This document shows, piece after piece, positions 22,292 through 33,600 of a DNA stretch of 64,000 nucleotides. Positions within the stretch are counted from its first letter, which is position 1. Every line of letters begins with the position of its first letter. The notes under the pieces were generated by a model. That model worked only from the letters and a program-made list of their open reading frames with translations. It was not told the DNA's origin and searched no databases. Position numbers and translations under genes: made by a program. The DNA is from Paramecium tetraurelia (Eukaryota; Ciliophora; Oligohymenophorea; Peniculida; Parameciidae): the NCBI RefSeq assembly GCF_000165425.1, contig NW_001798990.1:125796-189795 (forward strand), read 5' to 3'.

Positions 22292-25200
22292 TCATCTGGT
22301 TTAGTTTTTTTGGCTAGTTGTGATCGATTTCTCTAAAGGCACTAACTAAAACAGAACTGGCACACTCTTCTGTAATTTATCCAATTTTTAATTTCCAACT
22401 TAACTCTCCTACTCTATAACATTTGGATTGGTTTCTTCTCTTTTTTGTAACAATTTGGGAATACATCCTCTCAATAATTTGAAAATTGAATAGAACGATT
22501 TCACTAATTAGTAAAATAGTACACTTATTTCAACAAATAGAGTTAATATTACAAAAGCAATGATTATCCATCCAAAAGTTATTTTATGAGTTTCAATAAA
22601 CTAAATTTGGGTTTGATCATTAAAAGCAAATAGTACAATTATAAGCAATATTGAGCTTAAGCTGAGATCCGAGATAATTTAAAATGTAAATTATGCTTTA
22701 GTCTTGTAAGGATTCTCATATAAAATCAAAGCAAGTCCAAAATTACTTGCAACAAAACAAAACAAAGTTTACAATAGTGGCTAATTATAAAAGTATACTG
22801 TAAAGAATATATAAAATATTTTTCTTAACAATCCAAAAAACTTGTATTTAGCTCCAAAGGCGGAATCTGTATTAACATTCTCATAGTATATCTCATACTT
22901 TTCTTTGAAATATTCATTCTCTGCTAATAATTTGTGAATATTTATTGTATTATAAGACTAATGCAAATGGAATAAAATTAGACTTATAGAAACAACTGCA
23001 AGTAGCTAATTAATACCGACTACGATATGATCTAAGTTTTCGGCATAATTTATTTATAGCATAATTGCCAGAGTTATATCTAACAAGCACAATGAAATAG
23101 TTTATTTTACTTTTTTTTTAAGTTCCTTTTAAATTGAATTAAGTTGGATTATCAAAGAATTTAATAATTTATGGTCTTTATTTTTCATCATCTATCCATT
23201 TTTTTCCGTCTTCTTATTTTCAATATGTTTTATACCTTCCAAATGAAAAATACTAAAGCGCTTTTCTTTTGGGTTATTTTTTTCATTCAATTTTGATCTT
23301 ATCAATAACAATAATAGAAAAAGAGATTTCATCATTACATAAATTGCAGTGGCAGAGAAAATGAACATGAATGGTATCTAAGCATTATTTAAAAATAAAG
23401 GGTTAATGCCTTTACTCTCAAATCTTTAGGGGGCTTGGAAATAGTAAATACAACCAGGTTAATTTAGACCTTGGTATGTTGGAAAGTTAATTATCGAAGT
23501 CCAATCTGAATTTAAGAAGAATATTTCTACATTAAATGGATAATGAACATTTAAAAAATAAAAGTTATTGATCCAACTTAAAATTTCTAAAACGGCCCAT
23601 AAATAATCGAATAAGTTTGTAATAATTGAAATGGGAATCAAAATTATGAATACCAAACCGAATGATTATTGAGCAGATGATATTGAATCAGCTTAATTTT
23701 ATTGATTATCAGTCTAGATAATGAGTTCTTCTGGTTCGATTTCAAATTAAATTATGTTTTCTGATTGATTTAATAATCTTAACTTAGCTTCTTCAAAGGT
23801 GAATTAAACATGAATCTTATTGAATTTATATATGGACTAATAGAATTTAAATTGAAGTCTACAATTACCTTAGTTGTTTGTTGAAGTAAATTCAAATTAA
23901 CTAGAATCATATGAATCTATATTAACCACTACCTCTTCACAATCTAAAGAGAACTTTCGATTTTCACTCTCCATCTGAAAATCAAATGAATGAAACCCAG
24001 AAGATTTGATTTGCTTATAGTTTGAATAATCAATAGCCTATCCTTCTAAGTGACAAGCAGAATCACATCCATCCTCATCCTCCTCATTTCCATCATCGCA
24101 TTGCTCTAAGGTAGCAACTAATATTCCATCACCACATATGGATACACAGGCCTTCGCTTCTGTATCAGTGTAAAATCCTTCATAAGATTCGCAAAAGTCG
24201 CAATCATTTCTATAGCAGGATGTACAAAGGAACGAAGATTCCTAACAAGTTATGCAATTAGAATCACATAACTCACAGTTTTTGCCAACAGGAAAGTATC
24301 CCTCCTTGCACTTTTCGCAAATAAGCTTCTGGTTATTGCTTGAACAGTTATCACAGTTTTAGTCACATGTTTAACAAAGAGAAAAAGTTGGCCCATAACA
24401 AAGATAACCAGGAACTACCTAACAGTTGATGCACCCTACATCATTAGGGTTATCACATTCTTCATTTTCAGCTTGATTTACTAAGCCATCTCCACATTAT
24501 GTTTAGCAAATCGAATCTTGTAAGATGTAACCACTCATGCACATTAGGCATTATCCATAATGGCAGAACGAACAAAACTAATACTCGTCATGATTACAAT
24601 CATCATATTTAATTATCTTGCATTCAGAACATCCATCATAATTCTCTTGATTACCGTCATCGCATTCTTCTAGTCCCTAAAGAATAGAATCTCCACAAGT
24701 TGTTTCACATAATTTTGTTACGTCATTCAATTAATAACCATCCTCACATAAAGTACATTAATTCTCAATGCAAATTCTACATTTAAAAATACATGAAATT
24801 TCATCTTTTTCAAATAAGCGAGAATTATATGATACTTCAAAACTAGCCTTTGTAATGATTTGTTGAATAAGGGGGATATCATAAGATACTTATATACCTT
24901 TCTAAATACATAATCCTTTTACACATATTAAACATTATTCTTCGCATTAAAATTTGCAATTAAAACATCCATCAAAAGGGAAATTATTATTGTCTTCACA
25001 TTCCTCATCATCAGAAACTATACTATCTCCACATATAGATAAAGAATTTTTATTTAATTCCAGCACTTATGATTGTATTGACATTTCATATTCTTATTAG
25101 ATAAATGAACCAATAATGACAGAATCTAGAAAATTTCGTTCCTAAGATAACGATTCGCCTGAATCCTACATGAAAAAAATACATTTCCCTTTTATTTTTA

Positions 25201-25366
25201 CAGTACATTCCCATTAAAAATTGTCACAAATATTAAAAGGAAATAAGCTGCTCTAATTACATTTTGTATAAGTTTATATAATAGGATAATCCCAAAATTC
25301 TATCACACTACCTCCTAATGTAGTTTGTAATAGAAAGAGTATCAATAAAAGTGAAAAGTAATCCAT
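22292..25366 (-). CDS. Secretory-route Cys-rich membrane protein with DUF4215 repeats
   Basis: About 1,000 residues. The N-terminus is a signal peptide (MDYFSLLLILFLLQTTLGG). The large luminal or surface part carries DUF4215/Myxococcus-type Cys-rich repeats: CGDSILQGLEECDDGN followed by YDGCSECK, and CGDGILVATLEQCDDGN followed by DGCDSAC. Between them lie furin-like CxxC runs (CDQNCDNCSSNN, CEKCKEGYFP). The C-terminal third, after about 23,900, is hydrophobic with several membrane helices (FIILIPISIITNLFDYLW) and ends at TGA 22292-22294 with a polar tail. At least one intron lies near 23,850. Proteins of this layout form large families in Paramecium and Tetrahymena; their roles are mostly unknown. 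Confidence 0.82.
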
Positions 25367-25860
25367 CTAAATATCTCACCTTCTATTTAAATGAAATAAA
25401 TACTAAGATATTTTAGAATTAGATTTAATTATTAATAATGTATTAAAGTTTATTAAACATAAAATTAATAAAAGAAGCCTTAGATCATAAAATTGTAAAA
25501 ACATTATTCATTTCAACTTTTTTTCGATTTTCTGCTTTCTATTCTACTTTCAGTTCTCTTTTTCAATTTATTTTTACTCAAATTATTAAATATAATATTC
25601 AAATCAAATTCGATTTCTCTTCTAAGAATTTCCATTAGAGCATGGTTGTAATTTCATAAATTAAACTTTATATACCAGAAACTTTAGTACATGAATAGTT
25701 TTTACAATTTATGGTAAAAATAATTGTCTTTGCCAATTTTCTTCATTTATTACCTCATCTCATAAACATATATTAATATTATATATCTTTGTTAATAATA
25801 AATTTAAATCTTCCAAAATATTCTGTAATTCTTAAAGAATTAAAAATTTGTTTAATATTA
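25367..25860. other. AT-rich intergenic stretch with one 40-codon frame
   Basis: Between the start of the DUF4215 gene and the stop of a small gene on the same strand. A minus-strand frame at 25513-25635 (MEILRREIEFDLNIIF then a Lys/Arg/Ser tail) looks protein-like but is too short to call; it could be a last exon I failed to join. Confidence 0.3.
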
Positions 25861-26391
25861 TCAATCAATTCTCTCCGAACAAGCTCTCTTTTATTGGAGG
25901 GATATCTATGATGATTTAGGAAAGGAAATTACCTAATATTGAGGAATCACTTTTTCCTATTAAATTTTGATTATTTTAGATTTAAGAGGACAGTTATAAA
26001 GTAGGCATTAGTTGAATTAATAGAATTAGTATTCTTAATTATTACGTTTAGTAATATTAATTATCTTGGGTACTAATTTGTATGTTGGTACTTTATATTA
26101 CTATTATTTATAAATATATTTTGATTTTAATATGGAATCAAATTTAATTAATTTATTTTTAAATTATTACATTTCCAAATGAAATAAATCTGGTAATAAA
26201 TATCTTAAATAATTTAATTTATTCATGAATTTCTTAGATTCGATGTCCATAAATACTTTCTTAGTTTTCTTTGTAAAATTACATTTTTATGATGATTTCT
26301 CAGTTTAATTCAGATAATCAATCATTATTTAAGATAATAGGTTTGATTCAAGCCTTTCTGATACATTTTTTTCAGAAATTTCTTTTGTCAT
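25861..26391 (-). CDS. Unrecognised basic 176-residue protein
   Basis: The frame from ATG 26389-26391 (MTKEISEKNVSERLESNLL) to TGA 25861-25863 is 177 codons with no TGA. Lys, Asn, Tyr and Gln content is high. It has KKTKKVFMDIESKKFMNKLN, a possible helix, and a C-terminal NCPLKSKIIKIQQEK. An upstream exon is possible: a 22-nt GT-AG intron ending just before the ATG would join MQFFIYQKVTIVKDQNQ, with start at 26464. A 27-nt in-phase GT-AG segment near the end may also be an intron. No domain recognised. Confidence 0.5.
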
Positions 26392-26762
26392 TTAATTTTA
26401 ATCTAAATTCAATCATAATCATACCCTTTACAATTGTCACTTTCTAATAAATAAAAAATTGCATCTTCCATTTATATTTTATGTCATTCTATTCATAATA
26501 TCAATTAATCTTAATTATATAACTTTTTCTCCGATCTATTATTATTATTTTATCATACATACGAATGATTCCCTCTTTGGTTTAATTTGACATTCTTTAA
26601 TTCAAATTTTTAATGTCATTAATTTATAGACTTTTTCGAATACAACAGATTTAATTATTTGATAAAACCCTTAATTTAAGCATTCATATAATTATTGTGA
26701 ATTTTTTTCCCAAATAAATTGAATTATATAATAATAAATATAATACCCAATATAGCATCTAA
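26392..26762. other. Divergent intergenic spacer, mostly AT
   Basis: About 370 bp between a minus-strand small gene and the plus-strand USP-like gene. Apart from a possible 5' exon of the minus gene (to 26464), I see nothing definite. Confidence 0.4.
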
Positions 26763-28547
26763 ATGAGTTCAATTCTATTTACTCCAGAATAATAAGGGAA
26801 AATTTAATAGGTCTCAGAATTCTCTAATCAAACTAAAGAAAAGGTTATTTAAGTTTTAATAGGAAATAACTGGTAAGTAGAAAAAGCTATTGATTTTTTA
26901 ACCAATGCAGGAGGGTACATTTCGGATCCAAATCCTAATTAAAACGTAAAGCCTATTGTTAATTACAGTTAAAATCCTGGGTAGAATAATATCAATCCTT
27001 TATAATCTAAAAAAAGTAGCAATCCATATTAAGGAGATAAATAAAACTCTAAACTAAAGATAGAAAAGAGTGATATCTAAAAAATAGAGGAACAGTTAAG
27101 TTTGATTTAGGATCAAGTAAAGGATACCTCTGAAATAATCCAAGTAAAAAATCAAATGCTCTAAAAATCCTTGAACAAGAATGTAGATCATGCTCTTAGA
27201 AGAATTTATCAATACCCAGTTGGCTTAGCTAATGTAGGAGAGAAGGGGTATTTTAATTGCATAATTTAAATTCTGGTTTAGAATCCTGCTTTCTTAGAGA
27301 AAGTATTGGCTTGGTAAACAGGATTAAAACCCAATAATCATGAAGATAAAAATGTAAATTTAGAATTAAACATAGATCTCCTTTATGTAAGAATTCTAAA
27401 CAATAGTGAGAATGCTGACTTTTACTAACTAAAGGTTCTTGAATCCTTCGAAGTTTATTTAATAAACAACTGAAGTAATTGATATCATTACACAAACAAA
27501 AATTTCTAATAGAAATCTAAAGCCTCATGAATTTTTCGAAATATTCATCATAACTTTAGATGTAATTTTATGCAATAAAGTCTATGAGATAAAGCAGTAA
27601 AAGAAACTATTAGATCTAATATTATAACCTCAATTTCAAATCATTTAATAACAATAGTAATAACTGTAGGTTAATGAAATTATTCTCAACTTTGTAAGAG
27701 AAGATAGATATCTATACATATCCCTTTTGAAATTAGTTTGTTAAGATTAATTCAATAGGTTTTCGAAGCTTCCTAAAACATTCAGTTTCAGTTTGCAATC
27801 AAATCAGAATACTAATCTTTAGGCATCAATAAATCAATCAAATGTGGATTATTGGTTACCTTTGACAATAAATTTGGAATTTCTGACTAATGAAAAGTTG
27901 TGCAAGTAACTGGGTAGTAGATTATTAAGTGTAGTGAATGCTTAAACAATTGAAGAAATCAACTAAAGTATAAATGCAATAAATATGTTTAAGAATAGAT
28001 ATTATTGAACTCTTTGATCATAGTTGAATAGAGTTATGAATAGAATAAAATAATTCCAATAAATGTGATAGATTAATTGAGAATAGAAAGAAAGAAAGTG
28101 TAAAGTGAACTGTAGAAATATTTCTTGTAGAATGATAGTTAAATATAGACTGAATAAAATTAAGATTATTAGTATTACTTACATGCAGTAGTTATTTAAA
28201 TAGGTAAAGACGATAAGTCACATTATTATGCTTATATTTACAATTTTATGCTGAATCAATGGTATAGATATAACGATACTGATGTAAGAGTGGAGTCAGA
28301 TGAAGTAGTGAGGAAGGATGCATAACAAAATGGGTGTTTCTTTGTTTATGTGAGTCAGGATCAAAAGAGGAGTATCACAGATCATCAAGATAGACAGTCG
28401 AAGATATCAAATAATTTAGATTAGGAGTAAGGCATCATAAATTGGAATGATTTGGAGTTGAACAAATTAATTAAGCCTCAGATTCCAAAAGAGATTAAAA
28501 AACTAATCTACAGTTAAAATGAAGGCTTTCGAATCTTAGATCAATGA
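26763..28547 (+). CDS. USP25/28-like ubiquitin-protease homologue lacking the catalytic Cys
   Basis: Starts MSSILFTPEQQGKIQQVSEF. Residues about 30-55 (KEKVIQVLIGNNWQVEKAI) look like a UBA helix bundle, as found at the start of USP25/28. The peptidase Cys box reads YPVGLANVGEKGYFNCIIQI, where USPs have GLxNxGNTCYxNS: Asn-Thr-Cys is Glu-Lys-Gly, the nucleophile being Gly162 (codon 27246-27248). The His box is still recognisable: DDKSHYYAYIYN, then WYRYNDTDV and NGCFFVYVSQD. So the fold and the His remain while the nucleophile is lost. Hydrolysis is therefore not expected; ubiquitin binding may remain. Introns are needed after about 27470. The stop is TGA 28545-28547, 40 bp from the convergent CK1 stop. 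Confidence 0.85.
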
Positions 28548-28586
28548 ATTATATAAATAATTGTTTATTTAATAGCAATATTTATT

Positions 28587-29867
28587 TCAGAATATTGAAC
28601 AATCTTTGTCTTTCTTTTATTGCTATACTGGTTGTTACACTTCTTATTTCTTTGGTTTTTATTGTTCAACAGGTTTAGTATTTTAATCTGGTTATTGATC
28701 TAATTCTTCTAAATTATGATCCAAATCGTCAACCATATTCCAGTTACTAAAATTGGATTCTCCAAACCTATCTTTGTCGTATTCTTTGATTAAAAATCTA
28801 AGGATTATGTTAGTAAATTTACTTCTCTTCATTCTAAAGTAATTCAATGGTTAATGGTATTTTACTGCTATAAAATGGACTGCGAGTACTCATTGGGATT
28901 AAAATCCAGTCGTAGACATAATCATATTCATAACCTTCCTTGACAAATCTCTCTTTGAAGATCTTTTTCAAAAAAGAATAGTCTGGTTTTTCATCATATT
29001 TAAGATTTCTGACATAGTTCATGAATTATTGAAATTCATTAGGAACACCTAATTATTGTTAAATGAACAACAAAATACCCTTGCATAATTGATCAATTGG
29101 AGTGGATATTTTCTTTTCCATAATTTTCTAGTACTTCTCTTCCTTCCTGTTGGCTCGAATTCCTTACCAAGGCAATGTTCCTTTTAAAAAGTAGATGAGC
29201 ATGTAGCCTAGAGCCTCTAAGTCATCTCTTCTTGATTGTTCAGTTCCCTTGTGAGTATTGATACTGGCATAACGGGCTGTTCCAATAAGAGGCTTTCCTT
29301 CTTTCTGAGGAATGTGGTCATGAGTTCGAGCATCTCTGTATCGTTTGGAAAGTCCGAAATCTATTGTGTAAACTATATGAGATTTCTTAGCACATCCCAT
29401 AAGAAAATTCTCAGGTTTAATGTCTCGATGAACATAATTTTTAAAATGTATGTATTCTAGATTGGATATCAGTTAATCTGCAAGCATGAGCACTGTTTTG
29501 AGTGTGAATGCCCTTTTGCATAAGACGAGTAATTCTTCCAGATTTTGTCCCAAAAGATCCATAACGAGGAAATTGAAATCATTTTCCTAACCGCACCTAA
29601 AAAAGTATGAAACAAACAAATTAACCATAGCATAGATGGGATACCCACTCCTCCTTGCAAATTTTACAGAATCTTGCCTTCATATAATAACTAGGGATGT
29701 TTGGATTTGACTTCCTCGATTTTAATTGCTACATCTTGGTTGGATTGGACATTCTTCGCAAGGTAGATTTAACCAAAGCTGCCAACTCCTATCTTTGGGC
29801 CCAGTTTATACCTATGCTCATATAGCTGCTGTTTACCTTCCACAAACTCTCAATTCAATTATACTCA
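28587..29867 (-). CDS. Casein kinase 1 (CK1) family protein kinase
   Basis: A typical CK1 with all catalytic motifs: [19 protein letters not shown] (glycine loop), [12 protein letters not shown] (ATP Lys), [15 protein letters not shown] (HRD loop), [13 protein letters not shown] (DFG), the CK1 signature [20 protein letters not shown] (SIN instead of APE), and [20 protein letters not shown]. The C-terminal tail is Gln/Lys rich and ends DKDCSIF, so a terminal Cys-containing motif might be lipidated. A 25-nt intron near 28804-28828 and others upstream restore the frame. The initiator is uncertain: ATG 29865-29867 needs a very short 16-nt intron to reach [15 protein letters not shown]. It is divergent from an AGC kinase starting only 12 bp away. 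Confidence 0.92.
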
Positions 29868-29879
29868 TTAATTAATATA
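29868..29879. promoter_or_regulatory. 12-bp spacer between divergent CK1 and AGC kinase starts
   Basis: If both starts are right, only 12 bp (all A or T) separate the two ATGs. The CK1 start is the weaker of the two, so the true distance could differ slightly. Confidence 0.4.
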
Positions 29880-31386
29880 ATGAAGCAAACTCCTAAGATG
29901 AGTTAGGCTATCAGTCCCAATAATAAACTCATCAACACTTTGTTGTTAAAGTCCAAAAGTCCTTCTTAGTACACGATCTAAAGTCCTGCTGTGTCTCCAA
30001 CCCAAGTGAGTTTGCCTAAAGCCCTCTATCCTCACAAAAACTCTTCAATCGATCTAATGAAATTGGCAACATTGATGAAACAACAGAAAGTCAAATAATC
30101 ATCTTCGGAGGGATCCAAAGACTCGATGACTCAACTGATAGCCAAAGCTCGTGCCATTGCCATCTCAGCCAAAACTCCATCAGGACCCATTCATATCCGC
30201 AATGACTCTGCACAAGTGCGCAAAGGAAACAAGGATGCCGAAGTGGTGAGTCCAAAAGCCACCGATTTAAAATAAATAAATAAGGCAGCCTTCACTTTTG
30301 AATATGTAATCGGTATTGGAGGGTTTGGGAAGGTGTGGAAGGTCAAAAGAACAGGTCAACAGTTCGCAATGAAAGAGATGTCCAAAGCACTTGTTATCAC
30401 TAAGAAAAGCGTGAATTCTGTTATGAATGAGCGAATGCTACTTAGTTAACTTAAACATACATTCCTCATAAACATGTATTACGCCTTCTAAGATCGTGAG
30501 AACCTCTACCTAGTCATGGATTACATGTGTGGCGGTGATCTGCGCTTTCACATTGGCAGAATGCGTCGCTTCAATGAAGAACAGACTAGTAAGTATCATA
30601 TAACATTTCAGAGTTCTTTGTGGCATCTATCTTCATTGGTCTCGAGTATCTACATACAAATAACATCATTCATAGAGACATCAAACCAGAAAACTTAGTC
30701 CTCGATGAAAAGGGATTTGTCCATATCACTGATCTAGGAATCGCTCGTGTCATGAAATAAGAAAATTCAAGCGACACCTCTGGAACTCCTGGCTATATGG
30801 GTATTTATTGATTTATATAAATTCATTAACAAGCACCTGAAGTCATGTGTCGACAAAATCATACATTTGCTGTCGACTATTATGCACTTGGAGTCATTGC
30901 CTATGAATTTATGTTAGGAAGGGTAATATATCATTATGTCAATATTCTTAGCGTCCCTATGTTGGCAGGTCTCGTCAAGAGATCCGTGATTAAATTCTTG
31001 CTCGACAAGTCCAAATCAAGGCTAGTGAAGTACCCCCAAACTGGAGCGCAGAAGCTGTCGATTTTGTTAACCGACTGCTCCAACGCAAACCAGCAAGTCG
31101 TCTCGGTTTCAATGGTGGCCACGAGATCAAACTGCATCCGTGGTTCAAAAACTTTCCTTGGTCAAAGCTCTAAAACAGGGAATTGAAGGCTCCCTTTATT
31201 CCCAATCCCAGTGATGACAATTTTGATTAAAGACAAATTGTCATCGAAGATGAGGAAAACGCCGATCTCATTGCTCAAAACATTTAGTTGTTACGAGATC
31301 CCAATGCTCAATAATAATTTGCTGGGTATGAGTATCAATCAAACAACGAGAAGATCTTTGTCTTTGATTAATCAAAATAATCATGA
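29880..31386 (+). CDS. AGC-type Ser/Thr protein kinase (STK32/PKA-like)
   Basis: A basic N-terminal extension of about 130 residues precedes the kinase domain: [18 protein letters not shown] (glycine loop), [13 protein letters not shown] (ATP Lys), [18 protein letters not shown], then [17 protein letters not shown] (HRD intact), [11 protein letters not shown] (DLG instead of DFG, seen in several AGC kinases), SGTPGYMAPEVM. It ends with an AGC-type extension after [11 protein letters not shown]. Introns: 30589-30611 (23 nt), a 33-nt intron between GYM and APEV, and a 28-nt intron after MLGR, all GT-AG. The stop is TGA 31384-31386. About 470 residues; predicted active. Confidence 0.92.
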
Positions 31387-31695
31387 ATCCTTTGACTTAA
31401 ATTATTTTAAATTCCTCATTTAATAATTATATCTATTTATCATTGGGTTATTCCTGCTAACTCTGTTGTATTGAATGAAGTCTTCACTAATTAATCGATC
31501 CATATGTATAATAGAATATATCTAAATTAATAGTGCTATGAGCAATATAAAAATTGAAGTTTATATCTCTCTATTATTTATTGATAAATCTTTAAAGAAT
31601 TTAGACATAATATCTGTTAATTCTTCATCATTTGATTGTATTACCCACATTATAGGAGAATTCTGTTGGTATGAATTGAACTTAGTTTTTATCAT
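31381..31695 (-). CDS. Small single-pass membrane protein, unidentified
   Basis: 104 residues, single exon: MIKTKFNSYQQNSPIMWVIQ, then an acidic helix (NDEELTDIMSKFFKDL), one membrane helix (TSIFILLIALLIQIYSII), and a basic Asn/Arg-rich tail. Its stop codon and that of the convergent AGC kinase share the palindrome TCATGA at 31381-31386. The frame is only moderately longer than chance, but composition and layout are protein-like. The opposite strand has a competing 62-codon hydrophobic frame (31538-31726), which I consider its shadow. Confidence 0.45.
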
Positions 31696-31869
31696 TTTTT
31701 GTATTTTTATAATTATTTCTTACTGATTTTCAAGGTGATGAATAATTCTACCCGTAGAATTTGAATAATTTAATAAATTTCAATATTAATGTGAAAGAAT
31801 TAATTTGATGTTTAAATTCTATAATATATTGTCTCTACAGCCATTTATTTATAAATAATATTTATTAAA

Positions 31870-32115
31870 ATGGGATGCACAATTACTTCTCAAAAAGTCA
31901 ACCTACAAAAAACTATCATGTTGGAATCAACTTTTAAAAATGAATAAAGGGAAAAGGAATAACGCATGAAGGCACACTTGGTCCTAGATCAATATAAATA
32001 AACAAAAACTATTAGAAAATAAATTAAGCTCAAATCTAATGTGAAGGATGCCTTGCAAGAATAATTGTATCGGAATAAAGCTGCTTAACCCTAAAAATCC
32101 TCTATTGTTCATTGA
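31870..32115 (+). CDS. Small N-myristoylation-type protein (MGCTIT...)
   Basis: 81 residues, single exon, TGA at 32113-32115. MGCTITSQK has Gly2 and Thr6 for myristoylation and Cys3 for palmitoylation, the pattern of dual-acylated membrane proteins. The rest is one strongly charged, probably helical stretch (KNEQREKEQRMKAHLVLDQY, then LKSNVKDALQEQLYRNKAA). No family recognised. The length alone is not significant; the acylation signal and composition are the support. Confidence 0.45.
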
Positions 32116-32686
32116 TTTATAGATAAGATTATTAGAAAGCATCTTTCAAAGTAACCTTTACTGTTCTGAATCCATATTTAATCACTATGTCTAACTTATT
32201 TTACTCTCCGCTCGCATTCCCCTTCAAGATTATAAATCGTTTTTTTTAGAAATTATAACGTTTTAATTGTTAAAGCTCTTTAATTATCCATAATTTAAAC
32301 TCAATCAATATTTTATATAAACTCTATTTAGTATAAATATTATAAATGGGTAATACTTATGTTGTTTATAAAATATTCTTCTTTTATTCCTATAAAATAA
32401 TAATTTAATAATATTGAATTTAATAGAAAGTTTATGATAATTTTGTATTTTGACTGATAATAGTAATACTATTAATTGTTTAAAAAATCCCTAGAATAAT
32501 TAAAAAATACAATCCTTGAGTGGATATAAATAGTAACTTAGAAATAATATTATAAATAGAATATGAACTTATTGAGCCAATATATTGAAAGAGATTAATT
32601 TTAAATTGTATCTTCTCAATTTTACAGAGATTTTATAATTTTAAGGATTTTTCAAGTATCTCTTATTTTCAAGCCACTTTTCTATG
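32116..32686. other. AT-rich intergenic stretch, nothing definite
   Basis: About 570 bp of very AT-rich sequence with short TAT/TTA runs. No frame on either strand looks convincingly coding. Confidence 0.4.
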
Positions 32687-32923
32687 TCAAGTTAAAAAAT
32701 TGCAAAGATTTTGTGTTGAATAGTTTAATAATTTAATTGATGCAAATTCTTGAGACAATAAGAAAAAACTTTGCGTTTATATTTAATAAATTTATCCTTC
32801 TATGGAATTATGATAGGTGTATATAGATTTATTATTATCAATTTGGCTACTTTAGAAATTGATGGTAAAGAAAGACAATTAGAATTAATGAGGCTAATAA
32901 ATAAATTTGTACCCTTAATACAT
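32687..32923 (-). CDS. Tentative small Asn/Gln/Ser-rich frame
   Basis: ATG 32921-32923 (MYQGYKFIYQPHQFQLSFF) to TGA 32687-32689, 78 residues. A plus-strand frame overlaps it (32771-33051). Neither shows a domain, and frames of this size occur by chance here. Listed only because its composition resembles accepted genes. Confidence 0.2.
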
Positions 32924-33091
32924 ACTAATGTTGCTATTTTATTTTCTAATGACGGTGTTTAAATATTGAAAAATTAATTATTAAAGAATATTTCAATTTC
33001 ATATCTTGAGCAGTATAGTGTATTGTTGTGATATATTCATGATTAACTGCTTTGATTGATCTTTGTGTTTTTGTAACATAAATTAATATTC

Positions 33092-33424
33092 ATGGATTTT
33101 GAAGAAGTGGAGAATGCCTTTTTATAAGTAGGTGATAATCGACATATCTAATGTCGTAATATAAATAACTATAATAAGAGAAATAATTAAAGTGAAAACT
33201 ATGAGAGAACTTGTAAGACATAAAAAAGGCAAGAATAAACACATAAAGATAAGAAATGGACTAGTGATTCAGAAAGAGAGAAATAATTTAAGAAAGTGCA
33301 ACAATTTGGAAGGAAGCTAAAGTTAATGGAGAAAAAAGTCGAGAAGTAAGTGGATCTCAAAAAGGATGATAAAAAGATTTAGTCTAAGCATAAGTCGAAA
33401 CTTAGACATTAACTAGTAGAATGA
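33092..33424 (+). CDS. Small Lys-rich protein, unidentified
   Basis: 110 residues, single exon, from MDFEEVENAFLQVGDN to TGA 33422-33424. After about residue 25 it is almost wholly charged and polar (KRQEQTHKDKKW, FKKVQQFGRKLKLMEKKVEK). It is probably disordered or one long helix, perhaps nucleic-acid binding. It is 176 bp upstream of importin beta on the same strand. Confidence 0.5.
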
Positions 33425-33600
33425 GAATTATGATATAACAATATAGATATACAAAACCATTGTTAATATCTTTCTAGTTATATAAAATAAAGGAATCAAT
33501 TGATTTCTTCAATTATTATTATTACCCAACTTAAATTGATTCTAACATAATGTAAACATAATTTAATTAAAATACTAATTATTTTAAAATTAAACACAAA

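Noticed and set aside
31538-31726. 62-codon plus-strand hydrophobic ORF
   Set aside because: Antisense to a longer frame with one membrane helix and mixed composition; length within chance.
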